From NCBI GenBank assembly GCA_017404545.1, contig JAFRCC010000018.1, positions 372,001 to 436,000 on the forward strand: 64,000 nucleotides of DNA, read 5' to 3'. How positions within the stretch are numbered: the stretch's first letter is position 1; the number at the start of each line of letters is the position of its first letter. The position numbers and the translations under genes were made by a program. The notes under the pieces were generated by a model. It ran no database searches. It had not been told where the DNA came from and worked only from the letters and a program-made list of their open reading frames with translations. Source of the stretch: Clostridia bacterium (lineage in GTDB: Bacteria; Bacillota; Clostridia; TANB77; CAG-508). Of this stretch, positions 30,452-38,108 are shown in pieces.

Positions 30452-31027
30452 ATGAAAACACTCATTGAAAAAGCACTCGAAATCAATCTCGCATCCGGAA
30501 CTGCTGAGCGGATTGTCGTAGATGGCGTAACCTTCAGCAGAATCCCCCTCGCAGAACCTGTACTCTGGGTAACCTACAAGGACGTTATGCAGAGAACAAG
30601 AACTCTGGAAGAGGTAGTGGATGTTGCTAAGAAGGCGAAGAAAATGATTCACAGCACGGGCCTTTCGTGGAAGGATTATATGCAGCTTCCCGACCGTGGT
30701 CCCGACTACAAATCTGAGACAAGTATCTGGAAGAATTATTCCTGCAGCCTTTCACTCTACTCAAATGAATTTCTTCATGAAAGCGATTCTGTGAGAGGTC
30801 TCTGGTACTACGATTTCAGATACGATTACGTCGTAATTCTTCCCCGTGACGCCAGTCACATGCTTGTAGCAAAATACTATCCGACTGAAACAGAATACCA
30901 TTATCTGAAGAGAATCTTGGGATTCAAACACAAAAATTTTCCGGTTAACCATATTGAACCAGATTATGTGTTCTTCCCGAACAAAGATGTATCTTCAGAA
31001 ACAATGGAAGGCATCATCACGCTCTAA
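30452..31027 (+). CDS. Unknown protein, tandem paralog 2 (GC-rich relative to window)
   Basis: The 191-residue protein begins MKTLIEKALEINLASGTAER then IVVDGVTFSRIP and is plainly a relative of the gene before it, with the same order of motifs (GLSW, RGLWYYDFRYD, DASHMLVAKYYPT, GIITL at the end). Identity is high at the N-terminus and falls in the middle, so the duplication is old. Start at 30452 follows TTGGAGG. It has its own promoter, leader and terminator, so each copy can be regulated alone. Function unknown; cytoplasmic by sequence. Confidence 0.65.
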   Translation: MKTLIEKALEINLASGTAERIVVDGVTFSRIPLAEPVLWVTYKDVMQRTRTLEEVVDVAKKAKKMIHSTGLSWKDYMQLPDRGPDYKSETSIWKNYSCSLSLYSNEFLHESDSVRGLWYYDFRYDYVVILPRDASHMLVAKYYPTETEYHYLKRILGFKHKNFPVNHIEPDYVFFPNKDVSSETMEGIITL

Positions 31028-31052
31028 AGCGAGTTTTCTCCAAGCAAACAGA

Positions 31053-31088
31053 CACCGCACGTTTTATACGTTGCGGTGCTTCTGTTTT
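31053..31088 (+). terminator. Terminator of paralog 2
   Basis: CACCGCA pairs with TGCGGTG, with an inner ACG...CGT stem, followed by TTCTGTTTT. Confidence 0.8.
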
Positions 31089-31170
31089 ATACTTATACGC
31101 TCTTACCTTTGTTGCATATCATTTTTTAAAGAGCTATAATATATCATATAACTATTTATAAGGAGATTAT

Positions 31171-31698
31171 ATGAACTATAATTCTAAAAACTTTAAAGAA
31201 TTTTATAGCATCATTTCTGATATGGATAAACATCCAGCTGTTCAAGAAATGAAAAAATATAGACAACATTGTGACACTAGTTGCTATGATCACTGCCTAT
31301 CTGTTGCCTACTATTGTTATTGTATTTGTAAAAAATTACATTTAGATACTAAATCTATGGCTAGAGCTGCGTTTGTTCATGATTTATTTTTATATAATTG
31401 GAGAGTTCGTCAACCCGGAAGAGAAGGACTTCACGCTTTTACTCATGCGAGAACTTCATATGAGAAAGCATCAAACATATTTAATTTTAATAAAAAGGAA
31501 AAAGATATAATTTTAAAACATATGTGGCCTGTAACCCCTATTCCACCAAAATATATTGAATCATATATTTTAACATTAGTTGATAAATATAGTGCATTGG
31601 AAGAAACATACACATATTACTCAAAAAAATTCTGCACTAAAAAAATATATAAATTTGCATCATTTATTTTACCTATATTATTCATACATATTCCCTAA
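31171..31698 (+). CDS. HD-domain phosphohydrolase
   Basis: The 175-residue protein has the ordered metal ligands of HD hydrolases: a first His (DHCLSVAYYCY, about residue 42), the HD pair (FVHDLFLYNW, about 70-71), a later His in LKHMWPV and an Asp in LVDKYSA. HD enzymes hydrolyse phosphate esters, often nucleotides. The W-containing R-Q-P-G insert after HD is typical of a clostridial family annotated only as 'HD domain protein'. The substrate is unknown. It follows the paralog pair and converges with spoVG. Confidence 0.75.
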   Translation: MNYNSKNFKEFYSIISDMDKHPAVQEMKKYRQHCDTSCYDHCLSVAYYCYCICKKLHLDTKSMARAAFVHDLFLYNWRVRQPGREGLHAFTHARTSYEKASNIFNFNKKEKDIILKHMWPVTPIPPKYIESYILTLVDKYSALEETYTYYSKKFCTKKIYKFASFILPILFIHIP

Positions 31699-31740
31699 TT
31701 TTATTAACAGAGCTAATAATTTGTATTTTTATATAACAAA

Positions 31741-31768
31741 AAAAGAAGCAATAAACTGCTTCTTTTTC
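31741..31768. terminator. Bidirectional terminator between HD gene and spoVG
   Basis: AAAAGAAGCA pairs with TGCTTCTTTT around ATAAAC. Confidence 0.8.
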
Positions 31769-31774
31769 ATTTTT

Positions 31775-32068
31775 TTATTCTTCTGTTGCAGCTTCTGCTG
31801 AATCTGGCTCAGCTTGTACTGCTTCATACTCTTTAAAAATAGCATCTTGGATTTTTTGTCTAGTTTCTTGGTTAATTGGGTGAGCAATATCTTTATGCTC
31901 TCCATTAGCCTTTTCTCTACTAGGCATAGCAATAAATAATCCTTTTGGGCTATCAATAATCTTAATTCCATGAACTACGAATTCATTATCGAATGTTACT
32001 GAAGCTACTGCCTTCATCTTACTTTCTGTGTTTAAAGTCTTGTTTAAACGTACATTTGTTATTTGCAT
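31775..32068 (-). CDS. spoVG: SpoVG regulator
   Basis: The 97-residue protein starts [20 protein letters not shown] and contains [20 protein letters not shown] and [15 protein letters not shown], the hallmark of SpoVG. SpoVG is a small DNA- and RNA-binding regulator needed for normal spore cortex formation and used for wider control in many Firmicutes. The start at 32068 follows GGAAGG; the 13-residue extension in frame is not part of the family. It has a C-terminal acidic tail. Confidence 0.95.
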   Translation of the reverse strand: MQITNVRLNKTLNTESKMKAVASVTFDNEFVVHGIKIIDSPKGLFIAMPSREKANGEHKDIAHPINQETRQKIQDAIFKEYEAVQAEPDSAEAATEE

Positions 32069-32315
32069 TTGAGCACCGCCTTCCAAAGTTTTTAATTTTT
32101 TGTACATTTATCTTTTCATATGTACAATTATATTATTCTCCATAAATAATTTTTTTCCTTCTTTTTTTGCATTTTTATTTTTTATTTTCAAAAAAAAGTC
32201 TGTTTTTGTTATAAAGATTTACGATTATTGGCTGTTTAATATTGAAAAATCACAATAAATTTTATATAATAAACCTGTTTAATGTATAAATCAATACAAA
32301 GGAGCGTGTATTAAA

Positions 32316-33722
32316 TTGGCAAATTTAAATCAATTAAGACTATTTAGAAATATACACATGAGAGGTATCGGCGGAACTAGCATGAGCGGTATTGCTGAAA
32401 TGCTTAAACATTGGGGCTTTCATGTTACAGGTTCAGATGATAATCAATCTGAACTTACAGATAAATTAATAGCAAAAGGTATACCAGTTACAATTGGATA
32501 CGATTTTGATAATGTTTCAAAAGCAAGCCTTGTCGTATATACTGCTGCAATGCGTGAAGACGACCCAGAATTACTTCAAGCAAAGTCTTTGAACATTCCT
32601 ATCGTAGAAAGAGCAGATTTTCTAGGAGAAATAACAAAGGCTTTTGAAGATACAATTTGTATATCTGGTACTCATGGTAAAACAACTACCACTTCAATGA
32701 TAGCTTTATGCTTTATAGAGGCTGGACTTGATCCTTCAGTTCAGGTTGGAGCTATCATAAGACAGATGGGTGGAAATTCTCGAATTGGTAACAGCGAATA
32801 TTTTGTTTTAGAAGCTTGTGAGTACGTTGAAAGTTTTTTAAGTTTTTATCCAAAAACAGAAGTTATTTTAAACATTGATAACGATCATTTAGATTACTTT
32901 GGAACCGTAGAAAACATTATTACCTCTTTTGAAAAATATGTAAAATTATTACCTGAAGAAGGATTGCTTGTTGTAAACAGTGATGATCCTCATTGTGCAA
33001 CCTTATCGAAATGTGCAGACTCAAGAATTGTAACATTTGGTTTAACAACAAATAATGCAAACTTTATTGCTCGCAATATTTCATTTAATTCAAATGGTTT
33101 CCCAACATTTGATGTTTACTTTAATAATAATTTTTATAAAACTATTTCATTATCTATACCAGGTAAACACAATGTATATAATGCACTAGCTTGCATTGCA
33201 ACATGTCATACATACGGATTAGATAAGCAAGTTATAACTACTGCACTTAAGAAATTCACTGGTGCACACAGACGTTACGAATTTGTGGGAACAATAAATA
33301 AAAACGTTAGTGTATTTGATGATTATGCACACCACCCAACAGAAATACAAGCATTAGCCGAAGCAACGAAAAGAAAAGTTCACAACAATGCATGGGTTAT
33401 TTTTCAACCTCACACATATAGTAGAACTAAAAATTTGTTACATGATTTTGCAAAAGCATTATCACCTTTTGATAATATTATTATTACAGATATATATGCG
33501 GCAAGGGAAAAGAACAATTTTGATATCTCCGCTCAAGATTTAGTAACAGAAATACAAAAAATTGGTAGAAAAGCTACCTATATGTCTGACTTCGACGAAA
33601 TAGCTAGATATATACGATCACATACAATAAATAACGACATCGTTTTAACTGTAGGAGCCGGTACAATAACTAACTTAGCTCAAATGTTGATAGATAAACC
33701 TGAACAATCAAATGAATTTTAA
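32316..33722 (+). CDS. murC: UDP-N-acetylmuramate-L-alanine ligase
   Basis: The 468-residue Mur ligase adds L-Ala to UDP-MurNAc, the first step of the peptidoglycan stem peptide. The N-domain has IRGIGGTSMSG-type glycine loop (MRGIGGTSMSGIAEML), the ATP loop is GTHGKTTTTS (about residues 117-126), followed by the LEACEY and NIDNDHLDYF motifs and the C-domain FDDYAHHPTEI. The start is TTG at 32316, about 9 nt after AAAGGAG. Cytoplasmic and essential. Monocistronic here, unlike the dcw cluster of many bacteria. Confidence 0.96.
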   Translation: MANLNQLRLFRNIHMRGIGGTSMSGIAEMLKHWGFHVTGSDDNQSELTDKLIAKGIPVTIGYDFDNVSKASLVVYTAAMREDDPELLQAKSLNIPIVERADFLGEITKAFEDTICISGTHGKTTTTSMIALCFIEAGLDPSVQVGAIIRQMGGNSRIGNSEYFVLEACEYVESFLSFYPKTEVILNIDNDHLDYFGTVENIITSFEKYVKLLPEEGLLVVNSDDPHCATLSKCADSRIVTFGLTTNNANFIARNISFNSNGFPTFDVYFNNNFYKTISLSIPGKHNVYNALACIATCHTYGLDKQVITTALKKFTGAHRRYEFVGTINKNVSVFDDYAHHPTEIQALAEATKRKVHNNAWVIFQPHTYSRTKNLLHDFAKALSPFDNIIITDIYAAREKNNFDISAQDLVTEIQKIGRKATYMSDFDEIARYIRSHTINNDIVLTVGAGTITNLAQMLIDKPEQSNEF

Positions 33723-33742
33723 AAATGGAGAAGTTAAACTTC

Positions 33743-33948
33743 AAAGAACAATAGCGGACATTATGATAATTGCAAAAGACAAAATTTAATGCAAATGTCC
33801 GCGTAATTGTTTGTGCGCCAAAATTTGCCACGCAAATTTTGTGTGCAATGTTGGCGAAGCCTTTATATTATAGGAAAGTTCTTCGAACTTTCCTATAATA
33901 TAAAAAATGAACCCAGATTATTAAACATTTGTCTAATAATTTGGGTTC
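33743..33948. repeat. Chain of palindromes in the murC downstream region
   Basis: No gene fits here. The stretch holds an inverted repeat GCGGACAT/ATGTCCGC (about 33754-33801), CAAAATTTG/CAAATTTTG (about 33820), a perfect 18-bp hairpin TATATTATAGGAAAGTTC (33864-33881) with its complement at 33885-33902, and a terminator-like TGAACCCA...TGGGTTCA hairpin (33907-33948) that serves the following leftward gene. The first 53 nt recur downstream of the aquaporin gene at 60565. Confidence 0.6.
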
Positions 33949-33961
33949 ACTTCATTTTTTC

Positions 33962-35086
33962 TTAGGTATTTTCCTTTATATAATTGTCACTAGAAATTTC
34001 AGGATACTCAAATTTCATTCCATTTTCAACAAGCTTACCATCCTCGTGGTGACTATCTGAAAAATCTTCTGATCCTTTCAAGAAATATCTATACTTTATA
34101 TCTTGAGAAACTGATCCATTTCCAATTATTATTGGATCATCCCATGTAACATCAACTGCATACCAATTTCCCTTTAGGAACACATAATTCCAAGCATGAT
34201 CCTCACTACTTCCTTCAGTCATTCCTACACCAGAAACAAACACACATGGAATATTCATTTTATCCATCAACGATTTAAATAATCTGGCATAACCTTCACA
34301 TACAACTTTTTTATCATGAAGAGCACCATATAAATTTGCATTATTATTTGAATCATCCATATTATATGACACATTATCTACAATCCAATTATGTGCATGC
34401 ATTATTTTGTAATAATCGTTTTTGTCTGTAATGCTATTTAGAATTTCGTCCTCCTTCTCCTTAACAAATTGCTCTGCAGTTTCTACTTGTGCTCTTGAAT
34501 AAAATCCATCAATAAAGTAATTTGCATTCTTTCCTCTACTGATATAAAATTCATATTTTACTTGACTACCTCGTTTTATTGTTTTTGTAACTAAACACAT
34601 CTTCGTTCCATCTATATAAAATACATCAACGTTATCATTTCTAAATGCATCCCAAGCATTTTGAAATGTTGTCATAAGAGCACTATTCATGTCGTCTGAA
34701 TCTGCTAATGAAGATAATTTTGAAGATATTTTAATATTATCTTCTCCATCTTTAATTCTATCTAAATTATTCAAAATTTCTGCATAAATAATTTTTGAAT
34801 TTTCATCTAATTGATTGTAATAATATCTGTTCTGTGAATCTGATACTTCATAAATTGATTCATCAAATTCATCAGGCTCATAGCTTTCTACAAGTGCAGC
34901 AAAACTATCTTCTGCTTTATTTGTTATTAAATCAATCGTACTATTTATTTTTTGTTTCGCTATGATAACGTATTTATTGTTTTTTAAGAAATCTACTTTA
35001 TAGCACGCAACAACAAACAATATAACTGCCAATAATATTATAAATTTAATTATCTTTCCTAAAATAGGTTTTCTTTTATATACCAT
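33962..35086 (-). CDS. Transglutaminase-like cysteine protease domain protein, membrane-anchored
   Basis: The 374-residue protein has an N-terminal membrane span (about residues 12-27) and a helical spacer. A transglutaminase-like domain follows with the catalytic triad in order: Cys in VCEGYARLFKSLM (about 250), His in DHAWNYVFL (about 284) and Asp in WYAVDVTWDDP (about 300). These domains cut or cross-link proteins or peptides, and in clostridia often face the cell wall. It lies 26 nt downstream of ftsZ and is co-oriented, so it may be co-transcribed with it. Confidence 0.8.
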   Translation of the reverse strand: MVYKRKPILGKIIKFIILLAVILFVVACYKVDFLKNNKYVIIAKQKINSTIDLITNKAEDSFAALVESYEPDEFDESIYEVSDSQNRYYYNQLDENSKIIYAEILNNLDRIKDGEDNIKISSKLSSLADSDDMNSALMTTFQNAWDAFRNDNVDVFYIDGTKMCLVTKTIKRGSQVKYEFYISRGKNANYFIDGFYSRAQVETAEQFVKEKEDEILNSITDKNDYYKIMHAHNWIVDNVSYNMDDSNNNANLYGALHDKKVVCEGYARLFKSLMDKMNIPCVFVSGVGMTEGSSEDHAWNYVFLKGNWYAVDVTWDDPIIIGNGSVSQDIKYRYFLKGSEDFSDSHHEDGKLVENGMKFEYPEISSDNYIKENT

Positions 35087-35112
35087 AACAATTCCTTTTT
35101 AATTTATTATTT

Positions 35113-36078
35113 TTATCTTTTGTCTTCGTCGCTAACACCTGTTGCAATAACCGTTACAATTACTTGGTCTTCCAACTCATCGTTGATTACTGTTCCGAAT
35201 ATAATATTTGCATCATCATCCACAATATCATTAATTATAGAAACACTACTATTTATCTCTGTTAGAGATAATTCCCTGCTTCCTTGTACATTAAATATAA
35301 CTCCCTTTGCTCCATTTATTCTAACCGTCGTTAGTGGATTTTCTATAGCTTTATGAGTTGCAACAATCAAAGCATCATTTCCAGAAGCACTTCCAATCCC
35401 CATATATGCTTGACCTTTTATATTTAGAATTGTAGATATATCTGCAAAATCTATATTAATCTCTCCTGCTGTTGTTAATATATCTGTTATCCCCACTATA
35501 CCTTGTTTTAAAATATTATCTGCTTGTCTGAATGCATTTAGCACAGTAATTTCTTCTTTTGTCATTTTCAATAATTTATCATTATCTACAACTATTAAAG
35601 AATTAACCTGTTCCTTTAATTTTCTTATTCCTTCTTCTGCATTATTTAGTCTTGTTTTTCCTTCAAATTTAAATGGTTTTGTTACTACACCTATTGTTAA
35701 AATTCCCATTTCTCGAGCTACTTCTGCAATAACAGGTAAAGCACCCGTTCCAGTACCTCCACCCATTCCAGCTGTTAAAAATAACAAGTCCGTATTAATT
35801 AATTGTGATTTAATATCTTCTATATTCTCCTCTGCCGATTTTTTTCCAACTTCTGGGCTTGCTCCTGCTCCAATGCCTTGTGCTTCGTTCTCTCCAATCT
35901 GAATTATGCATGGTGCTTTTGATTTTGAAGCTGAAACTGCATTTGTATCGATAGCTATAAAATCTACATGTTCTACTTCATCAGTTATCATCCTATTTAC
36001 AGCATTAGTTCCTCCACCACCAGCTCCGATTACTTTTATTCTTACAATTGATTCTCTAGTATTAATATCATTGCTCAT
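35113..36078 (-). CDS. ftsZ: FtsZ cell-division GTPase lacking the C-terminal tail
   Basis: The 321-residue tubulin homolog has the nucleotide-binding start (RIKVIGAGGGGTNAVNRMI), the GGGTGTG signature at residues 106-112, the NNAEEGIRKL region and the T7 loop (INIDFADISTIL). The protein ends at VIATGVSDEDKR, right after the core fold. The flexible linker and conserved C-terminal peptide that bind FtsA, SepF and ZapA in other bacteria are absent. The stop codon is followed by AT-rich DNA without a continuing frame. Start at 36078 follows AGGAGG. Either the sole FtsZ with an unusual ending or a second paralog. Confidence 0.9.
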   Translation of the reverse strand: MSNDINTRESIVRIKVIGAGGGGTNAVNRMITDEVEHVDFIAIDTNAVSASKSKAPCIIQIGENEAQGIGAGASPEVGKKSAEENIEDIKSQLINTDLLFLTAGMGGGTGTGALPVIAEVAREMGILTIGVVTKPFKFEGKTRLNNAEEGIRKLKEQVNSLIVVDNDKLLKMTKEEITVLNAFRQADNILKQGIVGITDILTTAGEINIDFADISTILNIKGQAYMGIGSASGNDALIVATHKAIENPLTTVRINGAKGVIFNVQGSRELSLTEINSSVSIINDIVDDDANIIFGTVINDELEDQVIVTVIATGVSDEDKR

Positions 36079-36193
36079 TATTAATTCTCCTCCTGCATAA
36101 AATATGCTGAGTCTATTATATACGTTATGGCTTAAATTTTCAATATTTTTAGTAAATTTCGATATAATGTTTGTATATTTAAGCTTCATTAAA

Positions 36194-36327
36194 AGCTTGA
36201 TAGAAAAATATATCATTTCTAATACCAGCGCAGCGATCAACCGAAGCAACAGCGATGGGCGGATGGAGCAATCTATTTTGATTGCGACAAGCAAGGGTTT
36301 ATAAACGATATATTCTTCTATCAAGCT
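36194..36327. repeat. MITE-like or RNA-forming element with 21-bp inverted ends
   Basis: The left arm (36194-36214) and the reverse complement of the right arm (36307-36327) agree at 20 of 21 positions (AGCTTGATAGAA.AATATATC). The 92-nt inside is GC-rich for the window (GCGCAGCGATCAACCGAAGC and so on). It lies between ftsZ and an ABC gene. It could be a nonautonomous mobile repeat or a structured RNA. No target-site duplication is obvious. Confidence 0.5.
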
Positions 36328-36341
36328 AATTTAAACAAAAT

Positions 36342-38084
36342 TTATATCAAACTATTGTAATATGCATTATATAGTTTTGCATAGTATCCATCAGATTCAA
36401 TTAACGATTTATGATTTCCTTGCTCTATAATTTTCCCCTTGTTTAACACTAAAATTTTATCCACATTGACAATAGTAGCTAATCTGTGTGCGATAAATAT
36501 AGATGTTCTATCTGCGGATATCTTATCAATTGACTTTTGAATATAGCCTTCCGTTTTTGTATCTATATTAGCCGTTGCTTCATCTAACACAAATATTGCT
36601 GGGTTCTTAGCAAATATTCTTGAAAAAGCAATTAATTGCTTTTGTCCTGCTGAATAAGAGCTGCCTCTTTCGGGGGCAATTTCTTCTATGCCATGGTTTA
36701 ATGAATTTATAAAATCATTTGTCGAGGCCATGTTTACAGCATTTTCTATTGTTTCATCTGAAATATCTGAATATAGCTTAATATTATCCTTTATTGATTT
36801 AGAGAATATAAATGGATCTTGTAGAATTGTACCAATACTCTCTCTTAATGACTTTATATTTATGTCGTATATGTCAATTCCATCGATTAATATTTGACCT
36901 TTTTGTATAGTATAAAATCTATTAATTAAATTTGTAATCGTTGTTTTTCCTGAACCAGTTTTTCCAACAAGAGCCACGCTCTCTCCTGGTTCAATTGTAA
37001 AACTTACATCTTTTAAAACCCAATTATCTTTTTCATACGCAAACCATACATTTTTAAATTCTATTCTTCCTTTTATATTTTCAAGCTTTATTCCAGTTTT
37101 TGTATCTTCTAAAAATTCATCATGCTCTATAATTTCGTATATTTTATCTACAGAGCTCATTGCGTCTTCAACAATTTCCATATTCTCAACTATACGATTT
37201 ATTGGTTCAAATATTTTATTTAGATATGTAATAAATAGAAAAATTACACTCGGGTCTAAAATTATACCAAACCACTTATTTGCACAAAATAATACAATTA
37301 ACATTGTACCAATATTTTGAATAAGTTCCATTACTGCAGGCATTATGCCAAACAAAATACCTAAACCTTTTACCGACTTTTTATGCTCTAATGTATATTT
37401 TTCGCATTCTTCTTGTTTTTCTTTTTGTCTATTAAATATTTTTATTAATTTTATTCCATAAATTGATTCTGCTAAAAATGTATTAAGCACTGTTCTTACT
37501 TCCTTCGATTTAGCAAAAATTTTATTCATAGCCTTTGTTATAGTTATAGTAAATATTAGTAATATTGGTACGATTATTAGATTTATTAACGATAGTTTTA
37601 CACTTATATAAATCATAATTGAAAGTAATCCAATTATTATCATAATATCTTTGGGCAAAGTAGTAACAACTTCATCGAATAAGCTATACACATCTTCTGT
37701 ATCATTAATGACTCTTACAAAAAGTTTACCTGAAGGTGTTTTATCGTGAAACGATATATTAGCTCTTTCTACATATTTATATAATTTTCTTCTTAGTTCG
37801 TATACAACATTTTCACCCATTCGACTTGTAATAATTCTATTAAGATAATCAATAATATTTCCAAATATTACTAAGCCAAGGTACGCAGTAAATATCATTG
37901 CGATGCTTACTCCATTTTGAACAAAAGTATTGTTTGGTAAATACTTCTCCATAACTTCTTTAACTAGTACCGGCTTAACTAATTCGCAAACGTCAATAAC
38001 TAAAGCCAGCATTGTAACCAAAATAATTGTCTTTTTGTATGGTTTTATCATTTCTTTAAATCTATTAAAAGTTTTAGTTTTCAT
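36342..38084 (-). CDS. ABC exporter subunit with canonical ATP site (heterodimer partner)
   Basis: The 580-residue half-transporter has six membrane spans in residues 15-300 and an ATPase with Walker A GKTGSGKT (374-381), signature YSAGQ (477-481), Walker B IFVLDE with catalytic Glu502, and His533. It overlaps in function with the gene 24 nt upstream, whose own ATP site is degenerate. Together they match BmrCD/LmrCD-type heterodimeric multidrug exporters. Note the signature is SAGQ and not SGGQ, so one composite site is altered. Translated from the same mRNA, behind a leader-peptide attenuator. Confidence 0.88.
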   Translation of the reverse strand: MKTKTFNRFKEMIKPYKKTIILVTMLALVIDVCELVKPVLVKEVMEKYLPNNTFVQNGVSIAMIFTAYLGLVIFGNIIDYLNRIITSRMGENVVYELRRKLYKYVERANISFHDKTPSGKLFVRVINDTEDVYSLFDEVVTTLPKDIMIIIGLLSIMIYISVKLSLINLIIVPILLIFTITITKAMNKIFAKSKEVRTVLNTFLAESIYGIKLIKIFNRQKEKQEECEKYTLEHKKSVKGLGILFGIMPAVMELIQNIGTMLIVLFCANKWFGIILDPSVIFLFITYLNKIFEPINRIVENMEIVEDAMSSVDKIYEIIEHDEFLEDTKTGIKLENIKGRIEFKNVWFAYEKDNWVLKDVSFTIEPGESVALVGKTGSGKTTITNLINRFYTIQKGQILIDGIDIYDINIKSLRESIGTILQDPFIFSKSIKDNIKLYSDISDETIENAVNMASTNDFINSLNHGIEEIAPERGSSYSAGQKQLIAFSRIFAKNPAIFVLDEATANIDTKTEGYIQKSIDKISADRTSIFIAHRLATIVNVDKILVLNKGKIIEQGNHKSLIESDGYYAKLYNAYYNSLI

Positions 38085-38108
38085 ATATTCCTCCTTTCTT
38101 TTTAATTG

